Source of the DNA: Pseudomonas marginalis
GTDB taxonomy: Bacteria > Pseudomonadota > Gammaproteobacteria > Pseudomonadales > Pseudomonadaceae
DNA: 64,000 nt
Direction of reading: 5' to 3'
Assembly: GCF_900105325.1 (NCBI RefSeq)
Contig: NZ_FNSU01000003.1
Span: 1,922,001-1,986,000, forward strand
Positions 43,531 to 51,432 of this stretch are shown here, one piece after another (positions within the stretch are counted from its first letter, which is position 1; each line of letters starts with the position of its first letter). The position numbers were made by a program, and so were the translations under genes. The notes under the pieces are model-generated. The model saw only the letters and a list, made by a program, of their open reading frames with translations, did no database searches and was not told the origin of the DNA.

Positions 43531-43630
43531 TGTAGGAGCGAGCTTGCTCGCGAAGGTCGTTAACGATAACGCGAGCATTCTGGATGAACGCGTTGCCTGG
43601 ACGTTTTTCGCGAGCAAGCTCGCTCCTACA
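43531..43630. repeat. REPIN inside the liu operon (GTAGGAGCGAGC family)
   Basis: TGTAGGAGCGAGCTTGCTCGCGAA is mirrored by TTCGCGAGCAAGCTCGCTCCTACA, with a 50-base spacer related to the inner spacers of the nested REPINs (GTTAACGATAACGCG). It occupies nearly all of the 133-base gap between liuB and liuC. Confidence 0.92.
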
Positions 43631-43661
43631 GGAGACCTCTCATCATCATGGAGCTCCTTGC

Positions 43662-44468
43662 ATGAGCGATTTCAACACCCTCGAACTGATCACCGACAGC
43701 CGTGGCTTTGCCACGCTGTGGCTCAGCCGAGAAGCCAAGAACAACGCGTTCAACGCCGAGATGATCCGCGAACTGATCATCGCCCTCGACCATGTGCAAG
43801 GTGATGCGTCCCTGCGTTTCCTGGTCCTGCGTGGGCGCGGCAGGCACTTCAGCGCCGGTGCCGACCTGGCCTGGATGCAGCAGTCGGCCGAGCTGGATTA
43901 CCACACCAACCTGGACGACGCCCGCGAACTGGCGGAGCTGATGTACAACCTGGCCAAGCTGAAAATCCCGACCCTGGCAGTAGTGCAAGGCGCGGCCTAC
44001 GGTGGCGCGCTGGGCCTGATCAGTTGCTGCGACATGGCCATCGGCGCCGATGACGCGCAGTTTTGCCTGTCGGAAGTGCGCATCGGCCTGGCCCCGGCCG
44101 TGATCAGCCCGTTCGTGGTGCAGGCCATCGGCGAACGGGCGGCGCGGCGCTATGCCCTGACCGCCGAGCGCTTTGGCGGCCAGCGTGCACGGGAAATCGG
44201 CCTGCTGGCGGAAAGCTACCCGATTGGCGAACTGGACCAACAGGTGGAACAGTGGATCACCCACCTGCTGCATAACAGCCCGGCGGCGATGCGCGCCAGC
44301 AAGGACCTGCTGCGTGAAGTCGGTAACGGCGCGCTCACCCCTGCCCTGCGCCGCTATTGCGAAAATGCCATTGCACGCATCCGTGTCAGCGCCGAAGGCC
44401 AGGAAGGTTTGCGCGCTTTTTTGCAAAAACGCCCACCCAGCTGGCAACCCCAGGAGCCGCGTTCATGA
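43662..44468 (+). CDS. liuC: Methylglutaconyl-CoA hydratase (enoyl-CoA hydratase family)
   Basis: The 268-residue crotonase-fold enzyme hydrates 3-methylglutaconyl-CoA to HMG-CoA. Visible blocks: RGRGRHFSAGADLAWMQQ (CoA/oxyanion hole, about 56-73), QGAAYGGALGLISCCDMAIG (about 105-124) and LSEVRIGLAPAVISPFV. The ATG at 43662 has GGAG 8 bases upstream, independent of the REPIN. It overlaps liuD by four bases (ATGA). Confidence 0.92.
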   Translation: MSDFNTLELITDSRGFATLWLSREAKNNAFNAEMIRELIIALDHVQGDASLRFLVLRGRGRHFSAGADLAWMQQSAELDYHTNLDDARELAELMYNLAKLKIPTLAVVQGAAYGGALGLISCCDMAIGADDAQFCLSEVRIGLAPAVISPFVVQAIGERAARRYALTAERFGGQRAREIGLLAESYPIGELDQQVEQWITHLLHNSPAAMRASKDLLREVGNGALTPALRRYCENAIARIRVSAEGQEGLRAFLQKRPPSWQPQEPRS

Positions 44469-46390
44469 GCACGCTGACCACCATACTGGTGGCCAACCGC
44501 GGCGAGATTGCCTGCCGGGTGATGCGCACCGCCAAGGCCATGGGCCTGACCACCGTGGCGGTGCATAGCGCCGTCGACCGTGATGCGCGACACAGCCGCG
44601 AGGCGGATATTCGTGTCGACCTGGGGGGCAGCAAGGCCACCGAGAGCTACCTGCAAATCGACAAACTGATCGCCGCCGCCCAGGCCAGCGGTGCCCAGGC
44701 CATTCACCCAGGCTACGGCTTCCTGTCGGAAAACGCCGGGTTTGCCCGTGCGATCGAGGCGGCGGGCCTGATCTTCCTCGGGCCGCCCGCCTCGGCCATC
44801 GACGCCATGGGCAGTAAGTCCGCCGCCAAGGCCCTGATGGAAACCGCCGGCGTGCCCCTGGTGCCTGGGTATCACGGCACAGAGCAGGACCTGGAAACCT
44901 TCCGCGCCGCCTGTGAGCGCATCGGCTATCCGGTACTGCTCAAAGCCACGGCCGGCGGCGGCGGCAAGGGCATGAAGGTGGTGGAGGATGTCAGCCAGCT
45001 CGCCGACGCCCTGGCCTCGGCCCAGCGTGAGGCGCTGTCGTCCTTCGGCAATGGGCAGATGCTGGTGGAGAAATACCTGCTCAAGCCACGCCACGTAGAG
45101 ATCCAGGTGTTTGCCGATCAGCATGGGCATTGCCTGTACCTCAATGAGCGGGATTGCTCGATCCAACGCCGCCACCAAAAGGTCGTCGAGGAAGCCCCGG
45201 CACCGGGGCTGAGCGTTGCACAGCGCAAGGCCATGGGCGAAGCGGCGGTGCGTGCGGCCCAGGCCATCGGTTATGTCGGTGCGGGCACGGTGGAGTTCTT
45301 GCTGGATGCGCGCGGCGAGTTTTTCTTCATGGAGATGAACACCCGGCTGCAGGTGGAACACCCGGTCACCGAAGCGATTACCGGCCTGGACCTGGTGGCC
45401 TGGCAGATTCGCGTCGCCCAGGGCGAGGCGCTGCCGATCACCCAGGAGCAGGTGCCGCTGATCGGCCATGCGATTGAAGTGCGTTTGTACGCCGAAGACC
45501 CGGCCAACGACTTCCTGCCCGCCACCGGGCACCTGGCGCTGTATCGCGAGTCCGGGCCGGGCCCGGGGCGCCGCGTGGACAGTGGTGTCGAGCAAGGAGA
45601 CGACGTGTCGCCGTTCTACGACCCGATGCTCGGCAAGCTGATTGCCTGGGGTGAAGACCGTGAACAGGCACGCCTGCGCTTGCTGAGCATGCTCGACGAG
45701 TTTGCCGTGGGTGGGCTGAAGACCAACCTGGGCTTCCTGCGGCGCATTATTGGTCATCCGGCATTTGCGGCGGCCGAGTTGGATACCGGATTCATTCCGC
45801 GCTATCAGGAGGATCTGCTGCCGGTGGCCGGGACGCTGAGCGATGCGTTCTGGCAGGCTGCGGGTTCGGCCTTCATGCAGAGCTTGCCTGCGGGTGACGG
45901 GCCATGGGCGGACACCCGTGGATTCCGTGCGGGGCTGCCCGCCGAGGTCTCGCTGCACTTGAGCTGCAATGGCCAGGACCGCCTGGTGACACTGGCCGCC
46001 GACGCCGCGACATTGCAGGGCGAACAGTTAGTGATCGAACACCAGGGCGTCCGTCGTTCACATCTGGCAGTGCGCAACGAGCACACGGTTTTCCTGCGTT
46101 GGGACGGCGAGATGCAGGGCGTCAGCCTGTTCGATCCGATTGCCGCTGTCGAGGCCAACCAGTCGCACCAGGGCGGCCTCACGGCACCCATGAACGGCAG
46201 CATCGTGCGGGTACTGGTGGACGTCGGCCAAACGGTCGAGGCCGGCACCCAGTTGGTGGTGCTCGAAGCGATGAAGATGGAGCACAGCATCCGCGCGCCC
46301 CAGGCCGGGGTAGTCAAGGCGCTGTTCTGCCAGGAGGGCGAAATGGTTGCCGAAGGGTGTGCGTTGGTGGAGCTCGAAACGGCGGACTAG
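44465..46390 (+). CDS. liuD: Methylcrotonyl-CoA carboxylase biotin-containing (alpha) subunit
   Basis: The 641-residue subunit has a biotin carboxylase domain (1 to about 450; ILVANRGEIACRVMRTA, the ATP-grasp loop KATAGGGGKGMKVV and EMNTRLQVEHPVTEAI) and a C-terminal biotin carrier domain with the biotinylated Lys in VLEAMKMEHS near residue 606. It carboxylates biotin with ATP and bicarbonate and works with LiuB. It ends the liu operon; its 3' end overlaps that of the convergent S24-like gene by four bases. Confidence 0.95.
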   Translation: MSTLTTILVANRGEIACRVMRTAKAMGLTTVAVHSAVDRDARHSREADIRVDLGGSKATESYLQIDKLIAAAQASGAQAIHPGYGFLSENAGFARAIEAAGLIFLGPPASAIDAMGSKSAAKALMETAGVPLVPGYHGTEQDLETFRAACERIGYPVLLKATAGGGGKGMKVVEDVSQLADALASAQREALSSFGNGQMLVEKYLLKPRHVEIQVFADQHGHCLYLNERDCSIQRRHQKVVEEAPAPGLSVAQRKAMGEAAVRAAQAIGYVGAGTVEFLLDARGEFFFMEMNTRLQVEHPVTEAITGLDLVAWQIRVAQGEALPITQEQVPLIGHAIEVRLYAEDPANDFLPATGHLALYRESGPGPGRRVDSGVEQGDDVSPFYDPMLGKLIAWGEDREQARLRLLSMLDEFAVGGLKTNLGFLRRIIGHPAFAAAELDTGFIPRYQEDLLPVAGTLSDAFWQAAGSAFMQSLPAGDGPWADTRGFRAGLPAEVSLHLSCNGQDRLVTLAADAATLQGEQLVIEHQGVRRSHLAVRNEHTVFLRWDGEMQGVSLFDPIAAVEANQSHQGGLTAPMNGSIVRVLVDVGQTVEAGTQLVVLEAMKMEHSIRAPQAGVVKALFCQEGEMVAEGCALVELETAD

Positions 46391-47022
46391 AACTTCACCG
46401 TGGCCTGCACGACGACGCCGAGGATGCGGCAATCAGCGGTGAACAGCAGTTTCGGGTAGGTGGGGTTGAGCGGCACCAGGTAGAGCTGGCCGCTCTCTTC
46501 CAGCAACTGGCGGAAGGTCGCCTGGGTGCTGGCGGCCCGTTGGGCGACTACCAGTTTGCCGGGTTCGGCGGCGATGGCCGGATCTACCAGGATCATCATC
46601 CCCGCTGCGATGCTCGGGCCGCTGAGCGCGGTCATGGCGTCACCTGTCACCGGCAGCCAGAAGGCGTCGCCCCGGGCGTGGTAATCCGTCGGTTCGAAGC
46701 GTGCGGCGCCATAGGCCGGGCGCTCTTCGCGAATGTCACACAGGCCTTTCCACTCGCTGACCGGGTAGCGAAAATACGACGTGTATTGTTTTGCCGGGCC
46801 ACGGACTTCGTCGGCCTTCTCACGCAGCTCCTGCACCACCTCCAAGTCGCCCAGCCCCAACTCTTCCAGCACCCGGTTCATATCCGCCAGGCTCGGCACG
46901 CGGCGCTTGTTGAGCCAGTGGCCAACGCCCCCCTGGGACATGCCCAAGCGTTCAGCCAGCTCACCCTGGGTGACCTCGCGGTCTTTCATGTTGGCCTTGA
47001 CCAATGCTATCCATTTATCCAT
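46387..47022 (-). CDS. XRE/S24 (LexA/CI-like) repressor with altered protease site
   Basis: The 211-residue protein has an N-terminal HTH (VTQGELAERLGMSQGGVGHWLNKRRVP, about 15-41) and a C-terminal S24 fold (about 115-211) like phage CI, LexA and PrtR. In the usual GDSM motif the nucleophile Ser is Ala here (PVTGDAMTAL), while the Lys region (PGKLVVAQ) remains, so self-cleavage on DNA damage seems unlikely. The ATG at 47022 gives the standard start; the open frame continues 38 codons further up. It is divergent from the DUF3077/DUF6124-like gene. No prophage genes are nearby. Confidence 0.85.
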   Translation of the reverse strand: MDKWIALVKANMKDREVTQGELAERLGMSQGGVGHWLNKRRVPSLADMNRVLEELGLGDLEVVQELREKADEVRGPAKQYTSYFRYPVSEWKGLCDIREERPAYGAARFEPTDYHARGDAFWLPVTGDAMTALSGPSIAAGMMILVDPAIAAEPGKLVVAQRAASTQATFRQLLEESGQLYLVPLNPTYPKLLFTADCRILGVVVQATVKF

Positions 47023-47153
47023 GGCCGCCGACAATACGTCAGCCAGTTTCCAGGGCAATAAACAGTTTGTAGTAATCCATAAAACGACATAAATACGATA
47101 CGTACTATCATCGGGCATAAGGTTTTCGACACCCACCCAGAGTACCGCCCCTT

Positions 47154-47504
47154 ATGACGACGAGCCCGTATCCCCTGCCTGAAACACCCGAAAACGATGA
47201 CGTTCAAGGCCTGCGCAGCAGCGGTGCTGCCCAGCGTGCCTTGGACTTCTACTTGAAAGAAAATATGTCAGCACCCGTCCCGGATGACAGCTTTTTCGCC
47301 ATCAAGCCCGGCATCAGCCAGGAGGAAGCCCTGGTGCACGCCTCGGACCTGTTGCGCAGTGCCGCCGCCACGGCCTACGAATCAGCGAGCAGCCATCAGG
47401 GCAACCAGCGCGACCTGGCGTTTTCCGTGGTGTATTTGATTGATATGGCGAAGGCGATGGTCGAGCGGTCGTTGCGGGCACCGGAGGTTCGGGCGAACGG
47501 ATAA
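47154..47504 (+). CDS. DUF3077/DUF6124-like small protein (second copy)
   Basis: A 116-residue soluble protein with the same pattern as the one at 12686: FFAIKPGISQEEALVHASDLL, an Ala/Ser-rich helix and a C-terminal amphipathic helix (VVYLIDMAKAMVERSL). Function unknown. It is divergent from the S24-like repressor, which may regulate it. A 463-base gap with prrF follows. Confidence 0.7.
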   Translation: MTTSPYPLPETPENDDVQGLRSSGAAQRALDFYLKENMSAPVPDDSFFAIKPGISQEEALVHASDLLRSAAATAYESASSHQGNQRDLAFSVVYLIDMAKAMVERSLRAPEVRANG

Positions 47505-47547
47505 CAACCGCGAAAGAAAAATATTTCTATCCCATGGATAAAAACAT

Positions 47548-47576
47548 TTGACTTGCAAATGATAATGATTATTATT
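47548..47576 (+). promoter_or_regulatory. Fur-controlled promoter of prrF
   Basis: TTGACT (47548-47553) and ATTATT (47571-47576) form a promoter with a 17-base spacer. The Fur box (47558-47576) contains TGATAATGATTATTA, 14 of 15 positions of the 7-1-7 consensus, and covers the spacer and -10, so iron-loaded Fur should block it. Confidence 0.85.
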
Positions 47577-47582
47577 GGACCC

Positions 47583-47697
47583 AGCTGATCGCGAGATCAG
47601 TCGATAGACCAAGGGACCTTAGGTCGGACTCTTGGAATATCTCCTCATCAGGCTAATCACGGTTTTTGACCCGGCTCTTTGGCCGGGTCTTTTTTTT
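47583..47697 (+). ncRNA. prrF: PrrF iron-responsive small RNA
   Basis: About 115 bases from the Fur-controlled start to a T-rich terminator. The 5' hairpin (CTGATCGCGAGATCAG), the central conserved core (AAGGGACCTTAGGTCGGA, then TTGGAATATCTCCTCATCAG, the part that pairs with target mRNAs) and GGCTAATCACGGTTTTTGACC agree with PrrF of pseudomonads. PrrF is made under iron starvation and represses iron-containing, non-essential proteins such as sodB and TCA enzymes, with Hfq. Only one copy is in view; fluorescent pseudomonads usually have the second at another locus, so 1 or 2 cannot be assigned. Confidence 0.93.
47668..47697 (+). terminator. Terminator of prrF
   Basis: GACCCGGC and GCCGGGTC form an 8-base stem with a 6-base loop, followed by eight T. 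Confidence 0.93.
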
Positions 47698-47828
47698 GCC
47701 AGTTTCCCTGGCATGGCTTCAGGCTAATGAAGACTGTGTGTTGCTTGATGGCGCGCATGGTAGCAAAAGACCATCGCCAAAAGAAAGCCAGTCCAGTGCT
47801 CCAGCGCACATCTCTGCGAAATAGCGCT

Positions 47829-47843
47829 TGAGAATCAATCTCA
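47829..47843. promoter_or_regulatory. Second Fur-box-like palindrome, upstream of the M14 gene
   Basis: TGAGAATCAATCTCA differs at one position from the TGAGAATNATTCTCA form of the Fur box. TTGAGA (47828) and TAAGCT (47851), 17 bases apart, would make a promoter overlapped by it, about 105 bases before the carboxypeptidase ATG. The rest of the 270-base gap between prrF and that gene shows no gene. Confidence 0.45.
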
Positions 47844-47967
47844 TAGATTCTAAGCTGCGGCGGCGTCACGGACGACGCCCCCCTCCCCGCAACAATTTTG
47901 CATCCAGGCTTTACCAGACTCCTGTGTAATATAGCCGCCACAACACTCATATTCAGGCAACCAGACT

Positions 47968-49119
47968 ATGACCGTGGCCTTGACCTCCATCAAGATCAGC
48001 ACCGACTTCGACAGTGGCAATATCCAGGTGCTCGACGCCAGCGACGCCTACCAGTTGCTGCTGGCCATCCAGCCCGATACCCGCAGCCACCATTACCAAT
48101 GGTTCCACTTCAAAGCCGAAGGCATGCACGTGGGCCACACCCATAACTTTCGCCTGAGCAACGCCGGTGGCTCTTCGTATAAGCACGCCTGGAGCGGCTA
48201 TAACGCTGTCGCGTCCTATGATCACGTCAACTGGTTCCGAGTCCCCACGCGCTTTGACGGCGAGATCCTGCACATCAGCCTCGAAACCCGTGAGAAGCAT
48301 GCCTGGTTGGCCTACTTCGAGCCCTACAGTCGCGAACGCCACAACTGGCTGATCGACCAGGCCCTGAAGTACGCCGGCACCCAACTGCTGGCCACCGGCA
48401 AAAGTGTCGAGGGCCGCGATATTCAACTGTTGCGACGTGGCAAAGGCGGCGAAGGCCGACGCAATGTCTGGATCATTGCCCAGCAGCACCCCGGCGAACA
48501 CATGGCCGAATGGTTCATGGAGGGCATCATCGAACGCCTGCAACAGGATGGCGATGCCGAGATGAAAAAGCTCCTGGCCGTTGCCGACCTGTACCTGGTG
48601 CCGAACATGAACCCCGACGGCGCCTTCCACGGTCACCTGCGCACCAACGCCATGGGCCAGGACCTCAATCGCGCCTGGCAAAGCGCCAGCCAGGAGATCA
48701 GCCCGGAAGTGCTGTTCGTGCAACAGCAAATGCAGCAGTACGGTGTCGACCTGTTCCTCGATATTCACGGCGACGAAGAAATCCCCTACGTGTTCACCGC
48801 TGCCTGCGAAGGCAACCCCGGCTACACCCCGCGTATCGAAGCGCTGGAAAAACGCTTTCGCAGCCATTTGAGTTCGCTGACCCGTGACTTCCAAACCACC
48901 CACGGCTACACCCGTGACTTGCCGGGCGAAGCCAATATGACTCTGGCCTGCAATGCCGTCGGCGAGCAGTACGACTGCCTGTCCCTGACCCTGGAAATGC
49001 CGTTCAAGGACAACGATGACGCCCCCAACCCGAAAACCGGTTGGTCAGGCGAACGCTCCAAACAGCTGGCCAAGGACGTCTTGAGCACCGTGGCCGATAT
49101 CGTCACGGTCCTGCGCTAA
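47968..49119 (+). CDS. M14-family zinc carboxypeptidase
   Basis: The 383-residue protein has an N-terminal beta domain (about 1-120, GNIQVLDASDAYQLLLAIQPD) and an M14 carboxypeptidase domain of the cytosolic-carboxypeptidase (CCP-like) branch: AQQHPGEHMAEW holds the HxxE zinc ligands, NMNPDGAFHGHLRTNAMGQDLNRAW the substrate-binding Arg region, DIHGDEEIPYVF the third zinc ligand, and TLEMPFKD the catalytic Glu. No signal peptide is seen, so it acts in the cytoplasm. Bacterial substrates of this branch are unknown. A Fur-like box upstream hints at iron control. Confidence 0.88.
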   Translation: MTVALTSIKISTDFDSGNIQVLDASDAYQLLLAIQPDTRSHHYQWFHFKAEGMHVGHTHNFRLSNAGGSSYKHAWSGYNAVASYDHVNWFRVPTRFDGEILHISLETREKHAWLAYFEPYSRERHNWLIDQALKYAGTQLLATGKSVEGRDIQLLRRGKGGEGRRNVWIIAQQHPGEHMAEWFMEGIIERLQQDGDAEMKKLLAVADLYLVPNMNPDGAFHGHLRTNAMGQDLNRAWQSASQEISPEVLFVQQQMQQYGVDLFLDIHGDEEIPYVFTAACEGNPGYTPRIEALEKRFRSHLSSLTRDFQTTHGYTRDLPGEANMTLACNAVGEQYDCLSLTLEMPFKDNDDAPNPKTGWSGERSKQLAKDVLSTVADIVTVLR

Positions 49120-49137
49120 CGCCCCTGGCCCCCGGCA

Positions 49138-49677
49138 TCAGTCCTTGGTGCCGGTCATGCTCTGCAACACACCATCGCGCCGAATCAACCCATGGAACAG
49201 CGCCGCCGCCAGGTGCAACAGCACCGTCAGGAACAGCAGGTAGGCCAGATACCCATGGGCCTTGCGCAATAGCGCAAACAGCGGCGCATCCGCCGCCACC
49301 AACGCCGGCAACTGTACCGAACTGCTGAGCATCACCGGGTCGCCCGCCGCCGAAATCATCGCCCAGCCCAGCAGCGGCAATACCAGCATCAACCCATACA
49401 AGACCAGATGGGACGCCTTGGCCGCCAGCACTTGCCACAGCGGTAAGTCAGACGGCAACGGCGGCTGGCGGGTGGAAAAGCGCACCGCCAGGCGCAGGAT
49501 CACCAGCATCAGGATCGCGATCCCCAACGGCTTGTGCAGGTGGATCAACCACTCATGCCGTTCCGACACTGACGCCGCCAGGCCTGCGCCGATAAACAAC
49601 ATGGCGATGACCATCAGCGCCATCAACCAGTGCAGCAGGCGCGCCAGGGGGGCAAAAAACCGTGGTTGGGCATTCAT
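49138..49677 (-). CDS. Cytochrome b561
   Basis: The 179-residue membrane protein has four transmembrane helices and the heme-ligating His residues of bacterial cytochrome b561 (RLLHWLMALMVIAM at the first helix, HKPLGIAILMLVILRL at the second, HGYLAYLLFLTVLLHL near the end). It moves electrons across the inner membrane. The ATG overlaps the catalase-like gene stop by four bases, and both follow an ECF-type promoter, so it probably supplies electrons to or protects together with that protein. Confidence 0.92.
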   Translation of the reverse strand: MNAQPRFFAPLARLLHWLMALMVIAMLFIGAGLAASVSERHEWLIHLHKPLGIAILMLVILRLAVRFSTRQPPLPSDLPLWQVLAAKASHLVLYGLMLVLPLLGWAMISAAGDPVMLSSSVQLPALVAADAPLFALLRKAHGYLAYLLFLTVLLHLAAALFHGLIRRDGVLQSMTGTKD

Positions 49678-50756
49678 GGCTTCGACTCCGCTGGGGCACT
49701 GTGCAAGGGGCTGACTTCACCGGCACGGCGCAGGTACGAACTGGCATACGCCGCCGAACGTGCAGCCAGCAGCGGGTCATTGGAGGCTTCGATGCCGCTG
49801 GGCAAGATCAACGGATCGAAATTGATGTCGCGACAATCGCCGTCGGCCTGGGGCTGGCTGCTTTGCAGCACCAGGGTGCCGGCATTCAACACTTTGTGCT
49901 CACCGGTCCAGGGTTTGCTCGCGTCCTCCAGCGGGTCGCCGGGGTTGGCCAGGGTCATGTTCAACTGCCAACGCAACGGCCCTGTGGCCAGGCGTTGCAC
50001 CAGGTCTTTCTCCAGAAAGTCGGCGCCCATCGGTGCGGTCTCCCCCTTTGCATCCTGACTCTGGGGCACTACGCCCCAACGCACGGCCTGGCGCTTGCCC
50101 TCGGCACTCACCAAATAAAACGCGTTGATACCGTTATAGGTTTCGGTCGCATAACTGGCCGATGGCCTGGCCGTCTTGACCCACGCCAGGAATGGCGCCG
50201 CCTCAGGGTGTGCGGCAAAAAACGCCGGCATATTCGCCGGGTTCGGCTTGCCGGTGGCCGGGTCCGGCGCGCCGGCCTTGAGCATCTGGTAGAACGCCTC
50301 GGGCGTGCCCACCGGGAACACCGGTATGCTGTTCATGCCGGTACGCCATTGCTGGCCGTTGACCAGGCTGAACTGCACGGCAAAGCTGCGGATCGGTACA
50401 CTGCTGTCCGGCGCATAGGGGTTGCCGCTGGGCAGGGCGAAGCGGCCGATCAATGGGGTCCTGGCCGCGCTGAACACCTGGGCGCGGGAGTAGGCACGCG
50501 CCTCGGCACTGCTTTCGAAGTACCCGGCCACGCACACGCCCTTGGCATGGTTACGCCGGAATCCAGGGTGCACGCCGTTGTTGGTTTCCAGGGCATTGAC
50601 CAGGGTTTTCGGGCGCAGGCGTTGTGGGTCGAGGCTGCCGTTGACGTAGGCAAATGCCCCGGCCATAACCGCAACCACGGCACCAATTCCCGCAAGTCGT
50701 GCGATCAGGCTCGCCGTGCTTAACGGGGGACGTGGCGGTGATGAGTGATCTACCAT
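49674..50756 (-). CDS. Catalase-family peroxidase, membrane-anchored
   Basis: The 360-residue protein resembles the small SrpA-like catalase-related peroxidases: NNGVHPGFRRNHAKGVCVAGYFE near 59-81 holds the distal His, and FAVQFSLVNGQQWRTGMNSIPVFPV the heme-pocket region. An N-terminal hydrophobic helix (about 17-38) anchors it to the inner membrane or serves as an uncleaved signal, so it works in the periplasm against peroxides. First gene of an operon with cytochrome b561, divergent from an ECF sigma/anti-sigma pair whose promoter words it shares. Confidence 0.9.
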   Translation of the reverse strand: MVDHSSPPRPPLSTASLIARLAGIGAVVAVMAGAFAYVNGSLDPQRLRPKTLVNALETNNGVHPGFRRNHAKGVCVAGYFESSAEARAYSRAQVFSAARTPLIGRFALPSGNPYAPDSSVPIRSFAVQFSLVNGQQWRTGMNSIPVFPVGTPEAFYQMLKAGAPDPATGKPNPANMPAFFAAHPEAAPFLAWVKTARPSASYATETYNGINAFYLVSAEGKRQAVRWGVVPQSQDAKGETAPMGADFLEKDLVQRLATGPLRWQLNMTLANPGDPLEDASKPWTGEHKVLNAGTLVLQSSQPQADGDCRDINFDPLILPSGIEASNDPLLAARSAAYASSYLRRAGEVSPLHSAPAESKP

Positions 50757-50810
50757 GAACAGACTCCAGGGCCTGAAGGCCTTTGGGGGTAACCATAAGG
50801 TCGGAGCATT

Positions 50811-50838
50811 AAGACGAACGCCGATCCGCTCTATTCCC
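50811..50838 (-). promoter_or_regulatory. ECF-type promoter of the catalase-b561 operon
   Basis: On the minus strand GGGAATA (50838-50832), a 15-base spacer and CGTCTT (50816-50811). The words and spacing equal those of the divergent promoter at 50865-50892. Confidence 0.75.
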
Positions 50839-50864
50839 AGGCCCTGGATTTATTTTCCACGGCC

Positions 50865-50892
50865 GGGAATAACCGTTCACGCCGGACGTCTC
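50865..50892 (+). promoter_or_regulatory. ECF-type promoter of the sigma/anti-sigma genes
   Basis: GGGAATA (50865-50871), a 15-base spacer and CGTCTC (50887-50892), about 33 bases before the sigma gene ATG. The matching pair on the other strand implies autoregulation and a shared regulon. Confidence 0.75.
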
Positions 50893-50925
50893 TCTAGTCC
50901 CAGCGTAGTGACCAGCCAGACACCC

Positions 50926-51432
50926 ATGCATGAACTCGACGAACCGTTAAGTGAACTCATCCCCAGGCTGCGGCGTTTCGCTGTGTCCCTGACCCGTAAC
51001 GCCAGCAGTGCCGACGACCTGGTGCAGGCGACCCTGGAGCGGGCGATCACCCGTTGGGCCGACAAACGCATCGAGGGCGATTTGCGCGCCTGGCTGTTCT
51101 CGATCCTCTACCGGCAGTTCCTCGATGCCCACCGCCGCACCCGGCGCTATGCACGCATGCTGGAATTCTTTACCGGCCGCGATGATGCGCAGCCGTCGGT
51201 GGAGCGCACCGTCATCGCCCAAGCGACCCTGCAAGCCTTCGACCAACTCAACACCGAACAACGCGCACTGCTGTTGTGGGTGTCGGTGGAGGGCTTGAGC
51301 TACAAGGAAGTCGCGCAAATACTCGAGGTGCCGATCGGCACCGTGATGTCGCGCCTGTCCCGGGCGCGCCAAGCGTTGCGTCAACTCAGCGATGGCGACA
51401 TCGCCAGCCCTTCCCTGCGGATACTCAAATGA
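50926..51432 (+). CDS. ECF RNA polymerase sigma factor
   Basis: The 168-residue protein has region 2 (LIPRLRRFAVSLTRNASSADDLVQATLERAI, about 8-40, read in blocks) and region 4 (LNTEQRALLLWVSVEGLSYKEVAQILEVPIGTVMSRLSRARQALR, about 110-155). It probably directs transcription from GGGAATA-N15-CGTCTY promoters: its own and that of the divergent peroxidase operon. The ATG at 50926 has no strong ribosome binding site; a GTG at 50908 is an alternative. Its stop overlaps the anti-sigma gene (ATGA). Confidence 0.92.
   Translation: MHELDEPLSELIPRLRRFAVSLTRNASSADDLVQATLERAITRWADKRIEGDLRAWLFSILYRQFLDAHRRTRRYARMLEFFTGRDDAQPSVERTVIAQATLQAFDQLNTEQRALLLWVSVEGLSYKEVAQILEVPIGTVMSRLSRARQALRQLSDGDIASPSLRILK

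Noticed and set aside
47070..47115. Operator for the S24-like repressor around GATACGTACTATC
   Set aside because: The GATA/TATC arms are only four bases and the inner bases do not pair, so the symmetry is too weak to call.
47657..47950. 97-codon minus-strand open frame between prrF and the M14 gene
   Set aside because: It runs antisense across the prrF terminator, has no ribosome binding site that stands out and no recognisable family.
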